Origin: JAJTGZ01 sp964403525
GTDB lineage: Bacteria > Planctomycetota > Phycisphaerae > Phycisphaerales > UBA1924
DNA: 64,000 bases
Direction of reading: 5' to 3'
Assembly (NCBI GenBank): GCA_964403525.1
Contig: CAYOGE010000014.1
Coordinates: 1-64,000 of the forward strand
Of this stretch, positions 1 to 8,089 are shown piece by piece. Position numbers and translations under genes: made by a program. Under the pieces are notes generated by a model. It was not told the DNA's origin and made no database searches. It saw only the letters and a list, made by a program, of their open reading frames with translations. Positions within the stretch are counted from its first letter, which is position 1; each line of letters begins with the position of its first letter.

Positions 1-881
1 TCCGACGGGAAGTATCCCATCGATTGAACCCGTCCACCGGACCTGGGCAAGCTCAAACACTCGCAGGCACCGTGATCATCGCCACAACCGGATGGACCGG
101 CGTCGGAGCCGTCATAGGTGGAGTGATGATCGCCCACGGCTTAGACACCATGATCGCCGGCGGGCGACAGGTCTACGACGGCCAGGACCACGACACGTTC
201 ACCGCGTGGGCCCCGCATTCGATTGCCGTCAACTGGTTAGGTGCATCTGACGAGACTGGTCGTGTCATCGGGGGAGTCGTCGATCTCGCCGTCGGCATGC
301 TTGGCGTCTTCTATAACCCCGCCGCTGGAGCAAGGGTCTTCACCATGGAGGTCGGAGGCGTTCCCGCACGGCTGTTGCAGACGGCCGGCGGAGTAGCTGT
401 TGTCGTCGCAGATGGGCGAGCCATTGCCCTGACGACGGAACAGGCAATCCGGCTTGCTTTGATCATGAACGCCGTCGCAAAGGGAGCGGCCGTTGCACGT
501 GCAAATCCTTTGGGTCAATTGCCTGACGATCAATCACATTGTGGCCCAAAGACCGACTCCAATGGAAACCTCGTCGAGAGAACTCCTGAAGAGAATCAGA
601 GAGCGAGGACCTACTTCAAGAACCACAAAGATGCTGCGAGGGAGGCGTGGGAGCAGCGAGAGGGTCGTCCATGGCCTACGGATGCCGATGGCAACTACTG
701 GCCAGCGGAGCACACGCCATCGCTAAAGAGCGGTGGCGACCCAATGCAGGTCTATCCACGCAATCCGGCACATCCTGATCCGCATATGATCAGGGGCACT
801 GATGGATTGACTGACTACGAGCGATGGGGAAGGCTGGGAACAATTGTTCGTGAAGCACTGAAGAGGCTGCGAATACAATAG
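1..881 (+). CDS. C-terminal end of an RHS-type polymorphic toxin, HNH-like tip (partial)
   Basis: The frame is open from the left edge (codons from base 3), so this is the tail of a larger protein and the TTG at base 24 is not a credible start. The first ~130 visible residues hold hydrophobic, Gly/Ala-rich stretches and a GRAIALT segment resembling the GRAVVLT linker after the RHS core of the protein at 49175-57163, so the missing part is probably an RHS protein. The last ~90 residues read like an HNH/endonuclease VII-type toxin tip: W-x(6)-WPTD-x(2)-G, then EH-x(4)-LKSGGDP, then PR-x(3)-H-x(3)-H. In known polymorphic toxins such tips are nucleases aimed at competing cells. A SUKH-type gene starts 7 bases after the stop, the usual toxin-immunity order. 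GC is visibly lower than in the housekeeping genes. The nuclease class is inferred from motif spacing. Confidence 0.7.
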   Translation, partial: RREVSHRLNPSTGPGQAQTLAGTVIIATTGWTGVGAVIGGVMIAHGLDTMIAGGRQVYDGQDHDTFTAWAPHSIAVNWLGASDETGRVIGGVVDLAVGMLGVFYNPAAGARVFTMEVGGVPARLLQTAGGVAVVVADGRAIALTTEQAIRLALIMNAVAKGAAVARANPLGQLPDDQSHCGPKTDSNGNLVERTPEENQRARTYFKNHKDAAREAWEQREGRPWPTDADGNYWPAEHTPSLKSGGDPMQVYPRNPAHPDPHMIRGTDGLTDYERWGRLGTIVREALKRLRIQ

Positions 882-888
882 CAACAGG

Positions 889-1677
889 ATGAATCTGATG
901 TATGGGTGGCTATTCCAAGAGTTTACTGAAATCAAAACACCGCGTTTTCACGTGCGGGAATTCAAACCGGATACGACTATTGCTTCGGTAGCCTCAGTGG
1001 ACGAAGCGCTTCCAGATTCGTATCGAGACTTTATTGAAAGTTTCGGCGGCGTTAAGCTATACCGCAGACCAGGAAGCGAAAGCTATCGAATTGGAGTTTT
1101 TGCGCAACCGCAATTGGCTACTCGGCAAGGCAGGCGAGCTTACCTAATCGGATTTCATGATGGAGCCAGGGTGTTACTCTGCCCAGTTGACGGGAGCGAC
1201 AAGTGTGAGATTGTAGAGGTTGAAGGAGATCAGGAAGAGCGAATGGGGACGAGCTTTGACGATTGGCTTTATTCAGCAGGTACGAGAGCGAGAAAGTCCT
1301 ATGGAAGAGAAAAATGGCAGGAAATCGTGCGCGGTCCAGCCCCGTTTACTCCAAGAGAACTGGAGTTAATTGACGCAAGAAGTCAAGCTAAGTGGAGAGT
1401 TCTTGAAATTGGTTCGGATGGAGACCACGTAATTGAATTCGTAAACGGCAGCACAATAGTAATTCCTATGTATACTATTGGTGTGCGAACCAAGGATGGT
1501 GGTCTCAACGGTTCTGTATATTTGAAGACTGACCATGTTCAGCCTGGTTGTGCTGCAGTATTGCGAGCAAACTGCTACAAGAAACTTGTGTCTCCAAACG
1601 ACATTGAGCTGTTCGACTTGCCGGATCCAAAGCCTGAAGATCGCGAGCGATTTGCCGAACTGAGTGACGTCTTGTAG
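889..1677 (+). CDS. SUKH/SMI1-KNR4-family immunity protein
   Basis: 262 residues with no signal peptide, so probably cytoplasmic. Residues ~35-60 hold the SUKH core pattern (D-x-ALPDSYRDF-x(2)-SFGG), followed by alternating hydrophobic strands and a DDWLY helix typical of SMI1/KNR4-like proteins. SUKH proteins are known as immunity factors that bind diverse nuclease toxins. The position, 7 bases after the toxin-tip stop, fits that role. ATG at 889 is the first start; ATG at 898 has a better spaced AGGA and may be the real one. The gene is AT-richer than the flanks, like its partner, consistent with acquisition as a unit. The C-terminal ~110 residues beyond the SUKH core have no recognised family. 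Confidence 0.8.
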   Translation: MNLMYGWLFQEFTEIKTPRFHVREFKPDTTIASVASVDEALPDSYRDFIESFGGVKLYRRPGSESYRIGVFAQPQLATRQGRRAYLIGFHDGARVLLCPVDGSDKCEIVEVEGDQEERMGTSFDDWLYSAGTRARKSYGREKWQEIVRGPAPFTPRELELIDARSQAKWRVLEIGSDGDHVIEFVNGSTIVIPMYTIGVRTKDGGLNGSVYLKTDHVQPGCAAVLRANCYKKLVSPNDIELFDLPDPKPEDRERFAELSDVL

Positions 1678-1758
1678 GGTAACTCGAATGGTAGAAAGAT
1701 GTAAAATAGACATTAGCAACTATCTCAGAACTCCAGTTTGGGCCGATGAAGGCCTCCG

Positions 1759-2017
1759 GTGACGGATGGCCAGAGGGAGGCCAACATGGCCGGGGCGAAG
1801 CGGCGTTCGCATCGGCGAAGGCGGGTGAAGAGGTTGGGGGTGATCTGGCGTTGCCCCGACGAGTTGTGGAGGGAGGTGGCGGTGGTGCTCGACGAGCTTG
1901 ACCCACCGGCCAGGACGGGCCGCAAGCGGGTGGACCAGCGCAGGGTGCTCGACGGCATCATCTACCAGATGCGGACCGGGTGCCAGTGGAACGCGTTGCT
2001 CAACGAGTTCGGTGACG
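1759..2017 (+). pseudogene. Truncated IS5-family transposase N-terminus
   Basis: The frame encodes a basic leader followed by VIWRCPDELW, LDPP, GRKRVDQRRVLDGI and YQMRTGCQWNALLNEFGD, the N-terminal domain of IS402/IS5-type transposases (DUF4096-like). Intact relatives continue past FGD into the DDE catalytic domain. Here the match stops at about base 2017 and the sequence changes abruptly into a piece of RHS gene, so no catalytic domain remains. The ORF stays open to 2211 only by running through the RHS piece in a wrong frame. The upstream stretch 1678-1758 holds nothing recognisable. Confidence 0.75.
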
Positions 2018-2184
2018 CCCCATCGGCATCTGGCGTCAGCTCCACCCCACCGAGGCCTCAACCCCCTGCGCCAAGCCCTACCAGCTCTTCGGCTACAACT
2101 CAACGGGGTTCAGGGGCACGGGGTACGACGCATCGGGCGGCATCCTGGACTGCCCGGCCGTCCGCTGGCGGGACACCGACGACG
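2018..2184 (+). repeat. 167-bp RHS gene fragment, inverted copy of 50.7-50.9 kb
   Basis: These bases repeat the complement of about 50709-50875 inside the RHS giant, with 5 differences counted over ~165 bases (~97% identity by eye). It encodes the segment with YQLFGYNSTGFRG ... RWRDTDD of the RHS core. The two copies lie in opposite orientation. The fragment begins exactly where the transposase remnant ends and stops where the palindromic element begins, so it is a recombination scar with no gene of its own. Confidence 0.88.
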
Positions 2185-2249
2185 CCGTGTGTTCGGGAGC
2201 GGAGCGCATGAACACCGGAAGTCAACGAGCCAGTCGCGCGCGACTGATC
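2185..2249 (+). repeat. Palindromic element, copy 1
   Basis: About 65 bases nearly identical to the complement of 48569-48632. The last ~38 bases match without a difference and contain the perfect palindrome CAGTCGCGCGCGACTG. In both places the element starts immediately after RHS-derived sequence and carries the same GTGTGTTCGG start. It looks like a REP/MITE-type short mobile element. No ORF of its own is supported. From 2250 to 2452 nothing else is recognisable apart from the leader of pfp. Confidence 0.75.
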
Positions 2250-2452
2250 TACCTGTCTTCTGGCTCCACTCCGCCTCATTCCGCGCGGAGCACCCGCGCC
2301 CGCCCCACCCGCTTCACTAGCCTCACCCCGCCGCACGCCACAACCGCTATATGGAGTAAGGGAAGGCCCGGCCATGGCGGACGGGTACACTCTTCTCGTG
2401 GCCCGGGCTCGGGCCGGATGGCCGATTGTCGGAACTCGCGGAGGTGCGCACC

Positions 2453-3664
2453 ATGGCAGCAAAGCTCATCGAAGGCGCGGCCATCATCGGCCAGTCGGGC
2501 GGGCCGACGGCGGTCATCAACCAGTCGCTCGTCGGCGTGATCGAGGGGCTGCGGGGGTACAAGGCCGTCAAGAAAGTCTACGGCATGCGCCACGGTGTGG
2601 ACGGCCTGATCAAGGGGCTGCCGCTGGTTGATCTGGGCGGCGTCAGCAGCGAGGTGCTCGACCGCATCTCGCGCACGCCTTCGGCGGCGCTCGGTTCAAG
2701 CCGCGCCAAACCGACCGAGGCCGACAGCCCGAAGATCTTCGAAGCGTGCCGCGCGGCGGACATCCGTTACTTCTTTTATATCGGCGGCAACGACTCTTCG
2801 GACACGTGCCGGCTGGTCTATGAGATGGGCCTCAAGTCCGGGTACGAGCTGCGCTGCTTCCACATCCCCAAGACGGTGGACAACGACCTTGTCTGCAACG
2901 ACCATACTCCGGGTTACGGCAGCGCTGCGCGCTACGTGGCGATGGCCTTCATGGCCGACGACCGAGACAACGCCTCGCTGCCGGGCATCAAGATCAACGT
3001 GGTGATGGGGCGGAACGCCGGCTTCCTCACCGCGGCCAGCGCGCTGGCACGACACCAGGAGGGCGAAGGCCCGCACCTGATCTACCTGCCCGAGGTTCCG
3101 TTTGATCCGGATCGGTTCATCGAGGATGTCAAGGCGACGATCGTCAAGTGGGGGCGGTGTCAGATCGCGGTGAGCGAGGGGATCAAGGACAAGGACGGAC
3201 GCGAGATCGGCGCCAAGCTCATCAGCGACGGCCAGACCGATGCGCACGGCAACGTGCAGCTCTCCGGCTCGGGCGCGCTGGGCGACTGCCTGGCCAACCT
3301 GATCAAGGAGCGCATCAAGAGCCCGACCGGCAAGCCGCCGCGGGTGCGGGCGGACACGCTCGGCTACATGCAGCGGTGCTGGCCGGAGCCCTCGCCGGTC
3401 GACGCGACCGAGGCGCGGGCGGCGGGCGTGAAGGCGGCGAGCGAAGCGATGAACGGCGCCACCGACGGCTCCGTTGCGATCGCTCGCGTGAGCAACCACC
3501 CCTACCGCATCGAGAAGCGTCTGATCAAGCTGAGCGATGTCGCGGCCAAGACGCGCCACATGCCGCCGGAGTTCATCCACGGGCACTGCGACGTGACGAA
3601 GGCGTTCCTTGAGTACGCCCGCCCGCTGGTGGGCGACCTGCCGATCTTCGCCCACCTGGTGTGA
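2453..3664 (+). CDS. pfp: Pyrophosphate-dependent 6-phosphofructokinase
   Basis: Phosphorylates fructose 6-phosphate to fructose 1,6-bisphosphate with PPi in glycolysis (reversible, cytoplasmic). 403 residues. The N-terminal GQSGGPTAVIN loop is at 13-23. GGND at 111-114 has Asp where ATP enzymes have Gly, and PKTVDND at 139-145 has Lys where ATP enzymes have Gly; both substitutions mark the PPi-using group. VMGRNAGFLTAASALAR follows. ATG at 2453 is chosen because GGAGGTG lies 8 bases upstream; a TTG at 2426 is in frame but lacks a site. It stands alone on the plus strand next to the RHS/IS scar and reads towards the minus-strand DUF1579 gene. Confidence 0.95.
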   Translation: MAAKLIEGAAIIGQSGGPTAVINQSLVGVIEGLRGYKAVKKVYGMRHGVDGLIKGLPLVDLGGVSSEVLDRISRTPSAALGSSRAKPTEADSPKIFEACRAADIRYFFYIGGNDSSDTCRLVYEMGLKSGYELRCFHIPKTVDNDLVCNDHTPGYGSAARYVAMAFMADDRDNASLPGIKINVVMGRNAGFLTAASALARHQEGEGPHLIYLPEVPFDPDRFIEDVKATIVKWGRCQIAVSEGIKDKDGREIGAKLISDGQTDAHGNVQLSGSGALGDCLANLIKERIKSPTGKPPRVRADTLGYMQRCWPEPSPVDATEARAAGVKAASEAMNGATDGSVAIARVSNHPYRIEKRLIKLSDVAAKTRHMPPEFIHGHCDVTKAFLEYARPLVGDLPIFAHLV

Positions 3665-3676
3665 CCGCCGCGACCA

Positions 3677-4753
3677 TTACTTCGCCGAGGCGTTGGTGAT
3701 GGTGCGGATGCTGCGGGTGTACTCGAGGTTGCCGGTCTTGAACTCAACGTGGTCTGGACCGGTGAGGTACATCGTGACGGTGTAGCGGTCGAGGCTCAGC
3801 ACGGTGATCACCTGCCGCTGCTTGAACTTCTCGCCGCCGGGCGCGGTGAAGTCGCCGCTGAGGGTGAACGTGGCGGTGGCCTCGTCGAAGCTCCCCTTGC
3901 TGGTGAGGCAGGCGGTGCTGAGCGTGTCCATCCACGTAGCGACAAAGCAGCGGGCGATGTTGTCGTAGCCGAGGTACCCCAGCCCGCGGAAGGAGCCGAG
4001 GCTCGCCATCTGGCCGGTGTAGTCCTGCTTCAACCAGCGTCCGCCGAGCTGCCAGGAGTTGACCATCGAGCCGCTGGCGGTCTCTGACGGCTGGCCGGGA
4101 CCGTTGTCGAAGTTGGCCGAGACGTCCCACGTGCCGACGAAGATGTCGAGCAGGTTGTGGTTCATGCCGGGGTCGGCCGCGGCGGGTGGGACCTCAAAGG
4201 CGCTGTCGGGCTGCGCGGCTGGGGCGAAGGGGTTGGCGGCGGCGGGCGCGGTGCCGCCCTGCGCTGGGGCGCTTGCGCCGCTGAGTTCTGGCGCGCCGGC
4301 CTGCGGTGCCAGCACGCGCGTGTATGTCGGCGAACCGTCGGTCGGCGAGCCCATCATCACGCGGGCGCTGCTGCCCATCATCGACGGGTCGGGTGCGCCG
4401 CCACCGGGCCCGAAACTCACGGTGCGGGCGGGGTCGATGGGCGGCTGATCGTCGGTCGGCGCGGGCACGGGCGTGCCGGGGAGCGCGATCGCGCTGCCCG
4501 CGCTGGTCGCGGCGCGCTCGAGCTTGCGTTTGATGGCCTCGGCGACGAGGCTTGAGAGCGCGCCCTGCGTGGGTGCATCGGCAACGGGAACGGCGGGCTG
4601 GCGCAGCGGTGCGGCCGCGGGCTGCGCATCTGCGGCGGGCGTCGCGGGCTCAGGGGTGGCGGCGGGAGCCGGCGCAGGCGCGCCCGGCGTGGGCTCGAGC
4701 GACGAGACGAAGGGCGCGGCGGCGGCAATGGCGAGGATGCTGAGCAGGTGCAT
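3677..4753 (-). CDS. DUF1579-family exported protein with Ala/Pro-rich linker
   Basis: 358 residues. An N-terminal signal peptide-like stretch (MHLLSILAIAAAAPFVSS) is followed by ~175 residues rich in Ala and Pro with no clear fold. A C-terminal DUF1579-like domain (~200-355) has GTWDVSANFD, GGRWLKQDYTG, LGYDN and ATWMDTLS. DUF1579 proteins are beta-rich and of unknown biochemical role. ATG at 4753 is preceded by AGAGGAG at good spacing. The next minus-strand gene upstream (4995-5822) has the same domain, so this is a tandem pair of paralogues, but a terminator lies between them. Function unknown. Confidence 0.8.
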   Translation of the reverse strand: MHLLSILAIAAAAPFVSSLEPTPGAPAPAPAATPEPATPAADAQPAAAPLRQPAVPVADAPTQGALSSLVAEAIKRKLERAATSAGSAIALPGTPVPAPTDDQPPIDPARTVSFGPGGGAPDPSMMGSSARVMMGSPTDGSPTYTRVLAPQAGAPELSGASAPAQGGTAPAAANPFAPAAQPDSAFEVPPAAADPGMNHNLLDIFVGTWDVSANFDNGPGQPSETASGSMVNSWQLGGRWLKQDYTGQMASLGSFRGLGYLGYDNIARCFVATWMDTLSTACLTSKGSFDEATATFTLSGDFTAPGGEKFKQRQVITVLSLDRYTVTMYLTGPDHVEFKTGNLEYTRSIRTITNASAK

Positions 4754-4896
4754 GCGGATGCTCCTCTAAGTGGCGAAGGGATGCGAGTTCGAGGACGCGA
4801 GGACGGAATCGAAACGCGTGCGGTGGTGCCCGCCTGAGAGGTTCTATCGGACGGCCGGAGGGCTCCGATAAGCTCCGGCGGCGGCATTACGTGAAA

Positions 4897-4925
4897 TGAA
4901 AAAAGCCCGGCGAGGGCCGGGCTTT
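4897..4925 (-). terminator. Rho-independent terminator after the 4995-5822 gene
   Basis: Ten-base stem (AAAGCCCGGC / GCCGGGCTTT) around a 4-base loop at 4912-4915. Read on the minus strand it is followed by a run of T, so it terminates transcription of the gene that ends at 4995. Confidence 0.85.
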
Positions 4926-4994
4926 GGAGGAAGTGCGGGGTGCGCCTGGAGGCGGCCAGCGCAGATGCTGCGCCAGCGCCGCGGTCGGCGGGGG

Positions 4995-5822
4995 TTACTT
5001 GGGGGGCATGGTGATGCCGGGGACCGCGGGTACCGCCGGAACCGCGGGCACGGGGTGGGCCGGGTGCGCGGCGGGTGCCGGCGCGGCCGGGTGGGGAGCG
5101 TGCGCGGGGGCAGCCTCATCGGCCGCGCGGGTGTAGACGATCTCCATCACCTTGGTTTCGCCCTGTTCCTTCGTTGCGTGCCACATGTCCATCGTGAACT
5201 TGTCCTTGTTCACCATGGTGATCGTCTCGCGCTGGGTGATGGTCATGAGCTTGCCGTCGGGGCCGGGCATGCGGAACTCAGCGGTCGACTCGACGGTCTT
5301 GCCGTCGGCGCTCGCTTTGCCGGTCGACATCATGATGCCGGTGCCGAAGCTGTCGATCCAGGTGCTCTCGTAGCGGCCGTCGATGCGGTTGTAGGCCCAG
5401 GTCATCGTTCCGGTGAAGGGCATGCCCGCGAAGTCGCCGGTGTATTCACCCTGCAGGTAGCGCCCGCCGTGCATCAGCGTGGCCTTCATCGTGCCCGTGG
5501 AGACGGTGGGTTCCTTCTGCGACGGGTCCATCCACATCTTGACGGCCGCGTTCCAGTTACCGGCGAAGGCCTGAATAATGTTGTGCTCGGCGGCGGGCTT
5601 GCTCATCTCCATGATCATGGCCATCATCGGGTCCTCGCCGGGCTGCGCGCCTTTGGCGGGTGGGTCCATCATCTTCTTCTTCATGTCCTCCATCTGCTTC
5701 TGGGCATCCTTGAGCGCCTTCTTGGCGTCGTCGGTCGGGTCGCCGCGCAGACCCGCGGCGACGCCGCTCACCAGCATTCCTGCGCAGAGTGTGAGGCAGG
5801 CCGTCTTTGTCCACTTGTTCAT
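4995..5822 (-). CDS. DUF1579-family exported protein
   Basis: 275 residues from ATG at 5822, chosen because GGAG sits 7 bases upstream and the next residues (MNKWTKTACLTLCAGMLVSG) form a signal peptide; the 34 extra in-frame residues upstream do not look like protein. A Lys/Met-rich charged helix (~25-55) precedes the DUF1579 domain (~70-220: AFAGNWNAAVKMW, GGRYLQGEYTGDF, YESTWIDSFGTG). The tail is low-complexity Ala/Pro/His (PAVPAVPAVPG). Paralogue of the gene at 3677-4753. Function unknown. Confidence 0.8.
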   Translation of the reverse strand: MNKWTKTACLTLCAGMLVSGVAAGLRGDPTDDAKKALKDAQKQMEDMKKKMMDPPAKGAQPGEDPMMAMIMEMSKPAAEHNIIQAFAGNWNAAVKMWMDPSQKEPTVSTGTMKATLMHGGRYLQGEYTGDFAGMPFTGTMTWAYNRIDGRYESTWIDSFGTGIMMSTGKASADGKTVESTAEFRMPGPDGKLMTITQRETITMVNKDKFTMDMWHATKEQGETKVMEIVYTRAADEAAPAHAPHPAAPAPAAHPAHPVPAVPAVPAVPGITMPPK

Positions 5823-5913
5823 GAGTTGCTCCGTTTCGAGTTGGTGAATCAGCCGCAGCGCGCGCTGGGGCATCATCTTGAACGGGGCGCAGAAGGCGCC
5901 CTGACCATGTGAA

Positions 5914-5919
5914 AGTATA
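5914..5919 (-). promoter_or_regulatory. Possible -10 element for the 4995-5822 gene
   Basis: On the minus strand TATACT occurs about 90 bases upstream of the ATG at 5822, preceded by TGGG in an extended -10 position. No good -35 box is seen at the expected distance, so this is tentative. Confidence 0.3.
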
Positions 5920-5975
5920 CCCACCCAATGATCGGCGTGTGTTAGGGTTCCCCCAAAGCCGCCGCGGCCCGGAAT

Positions 5976-7214
5976 TCAGGCCCTGCCGAGCCCTACGCGT
6001 TCGACGATTTCCAGGCCAAATGCATCGAGGCCGGGCAGTTCGGCGGTGTGGTTGGTCAGCAGCCGCATCTTGCTGATGCCCAGTTGACGGAGGATCTGGC
6101 CGCCGATGCCGAACTCGCGCATGTGCTTGGGGAGCGCGTTGCCGTGTCCGTCGGGACGGACGAGGTCGGGCGTGTCTGTGCCGGAGTCGTGCCCCGGCCT
6201 GCGGATGGTCTGCAGCCGCGCCTCAAGGGCGCTGTCGGGCGACCCGCCCATCCCTTCCTGGCGCAGGTAGACGATCGCGCCGCGCCCATCTTTCTGGATT
6301 GCGCGCATGGCGGCGGCGAGCTGGTCGTGCCCGGTTGGCCCCTCCGCGTGGGGCAGGTTTCCAACCTGCCCGCCGACCTGTTCGAACACGTCCCCCAGCA
6401 GGCTGCGACGGTGCATGCGCACGAGCGTGGGGCGAGCATCTTCAACCACGCGCCCGAGCCCGTCGAGGCTGCCGACATCGCCGAGGGTGAGGGCAACGTG
6501 CGGCAGCGGATCGACCACCGACTCGAACGCGACGAGGTTGAACGTGCCGTGCCGCGTGACGATGGGCGTGCCGGCGGCGGGCTCGAGCCGCTTGACCAGG
6601 CTCTCGCGGGCGAGCCGGTGCTCGATGATCTGCGCCACCGAGCACATCCTGATGCCGTGCTTCTTCGCGAGGATGGCCAGGTCCGGCACGCGGGCCATCT
6701 CGCCGTCGTCGCGCATGATCTCGATGATCAGCGCCGCGGGCGTGAGCCCGGCGAGCCGGCAGAGGTCGAGCGAGCCCTCGGTCTGGCCGGTGCGCACCAG
6801 CACGCCGCCGTCGCGCGAGCGCAGCGGGTTGATGTGCCCGGGACGGACGAACTCCTCGGGCCCGTACTTCGGGTCGATCGCCATCGCGACGCACTTGGCG
6901 CGCTCCTTGGCGCTCACGCCGGTGGTGCCACCGTGGCGCGGGTGGAGGTCGATCGACACGGTGAAGGCGGTGCCCCGCATGGTGGTGTTCACCGCGGCCT
7001 GGGGGTGCAGGTCGAGCCGGTCGCAGTCGGCCTCGGTGAGCGAGAGGCACATGTAGCCGCGGGCGACAGAGAGCATGAACGTGATCGCCTCGGGCGTGAC
7101 GAACTGCGCGGGGAGGATGAGGTCACCCTCGTTCTCGCGTTTCTCGTCGTCGGTGAGGATCACCATCTTGCCGAGCTTGAGGTCGGCCAGGATGTCGGGG
7201 ATGGGGCTGAACAT
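5976..7214 (-). CDS. ribBA: RibBA-type protein: DHBP synthase with degenerate GTP cyclohydrolase II half
   Basis: 412 residues. The N-terminal ~205 residues are a good 3,4-dihydroxy-2-butanone 4-phosphate synthase: DDEKRENEGDL at 22-32, RHGGTTGVS, and RPGHINPLRSRDGGVL with GQTEGSLDL. This enzyme makes the four-carbon unit of riboflavin from ribulose 5-phosphate. The C-terminal half aligns with RibA (GDVF, LRQEGMGGS, YGIGGQ-like IGGQILRQLG, LEIVERVGLG), but the zinc-binding C-x(10)-CxC region is replaced by a stretch without cysteine and the EGRGIGL segment is altered. It should therefore lack cyclohydrolase activity. ATG 7214 is chosen because the 27 residues before it are not conserved-looking. 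A short palindrome lies in the degenerate region (6351-6371). Confidence 0.85.
   Translation of the reverse strand: MFSPIPDILADLKLGKMVILTDDEKRENEGDLILPAQFVTPEAITFMLSVARGYMCLSLTEADCDRLDLHPQAAVNTTMRGTAFTVSIDLHPRHGGTTGVSAKERAKCVAMAIDPKYGPEEFVRPGHINPLRSRDGGVLVRTGQTEGSLDLCRLAGLTPAALIIEIMRDDGEMARVPDLAILAKKHGIRMCSVAQIIEHRLARESLVKRLEPAAGTPIVTRHGTFNLVAFESVVDPLPHVALTLGDVGSLDGLGRVVEDARPTLVRMHRRSLLGDVFEQVGGQVGNLPHAEGPTGHDQLAAAMRAIQKDGRGAIVYLRQEGMGGSPDSALEARLQTIRRPGHDSGTDTPDLVRPDGHGNALPKHMREFGIGGQILRQLGISKMRLLTNHTAELPGLDAFGLEIVERVGLGRA
6351..6371. repeat. 21-bp palindrome inside ribBA
   Basis: Perfect nine-base arms (GGGCAGGTT / AACCTGCCC) around a 3-base spacer. It encodes part of an extra stretch of about ten residues placed where RibA proteins carry their zinc-binding cysteines. 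It has the look of a REP-type insertion that became coding. Confidence 0.6.
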
Positions 7215-7303
7215 GGGGGACGCGAGTGTAGAAGGGGGAGACCCATCGAACCCCGGCGCGTGGACGATGGGCGGCGAACCCGGACTCCGGCCCACCCCAC
7301 GGG

Positions 7304-8044
7304 CTACTTGGCCGCTTCCTTCTCAAGCCCCGAGATGATGGCCTCGAGCTGCTTGCGGCTCTTGTTCTCTACGTGCCCGTCGGCGTAGACCACAGCGAAC
7401 AGCTCGCCGGCGATCGCCGGGTTCTCGTACACAAGCACGCGGCCGGGGTCCGCCTCGCTCAGCTTCGCCACCGGCACGTAGATATACGACGGCGTGACGC
7501 CCCGAGCGTTTGGCGAGATGAACACCCGCGGCGCTCGCGCTCCGCCCCCGACGTACGGCGAGACCGCCTGCTCCCAACCGGCGGCGGGCGGCAGGGCATC
7601 GCGGTTGTTGGCGGCGTACGCGACCAACCCCAGCCCGATCGACTGCGCGTTGGCCCGGCTTATCGCGGAGTTGACCGAGGTGGTTGAGTAGGTCGAGCCC
7701 GCCTGGATCATGTACGCGAACAGGCCGATGTAGCCGATCCCCAGGATCATCGCCAGCACGCCGGTGACGACGCCCGTCCACGCCATCCCTCGCCGCGGCT
7801 TCTTCTTTGCCAGGCTGACCCACCCCAGGATAACCGCCACCAATCCGGCGATGGCGCCGACAGGAGAGAGCATGCAGAAGATCCCAAAGATCGAGACCAC
7901 CACGCCCGAGATGCCGGTGACCATCGAACCGATCGCGAGCCCGCCTGCCTCGCGCGGGCCCGTAGCGATCTTGCCGGGGACCGTCGGCGGCGCGTGGATC
8001 GGCGGCGGTGTGGGCGAGAAATCGGGCGAAGGGGCGTCACTCAT
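7304..8044 (-). CDS. DUF4190-like membrane protein with prepilin-like exported domain
   Basis: 246 residues. A Pro-rich cytoplasmic N-terminus (~1-35) is followed by three or four hydrophobic segments (~38-125: GSMVTGISGVVVSIFGIF, AIAGLVAVILGWVSLA, a KKKPRRG turn, VTGVLAMILGIGYIGLF), as in DUF4190 proteins. The C-terminal ~110 residues (SAISRANAQSIGLGLVAYAA ... VVYADGHVE) resemble the exported part of DUF1559/H-X9-DG prepilin-like proteins common in planctomycetes. The role is unknown, probably in the cell envelope. It lies 89 bases upstream of ribBA on the same strand; no functional link is evident. Confidence 0.65.
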   Translation of the reverse strand: MSDAPSPDFSPTPPPIHAPPTVPGKIATGPREAGGLAIGSMVTGISGVVVSIFGIFCMLSPVGAIAGLVAVILGWVSLAKKKPRRGMAWTGVVTGVLAMILGIGYIGLFAYMIQAGSTYSTTSVNSAISRANAQSIGLGLVAYAANNRDALPPAAGWEQAVSPYVGGGARAPRVFISPNARGVTPSYIYVPVAKLSEADPGRVLVYENPAIAGELFAVVYADGHVENKSRKQLEAIISGLEKEAAK

Positions 8045-8089
8045 TCGAAAACTCCGATGAGGATGCCAGCTTACCCGCTCAACTCAGGA

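Noticed and set aside
7215..7303. FMN riboswitch upstream of ribBA
   Set aside because: Only 89 bases separate the genes and the RFN consensus is absent.
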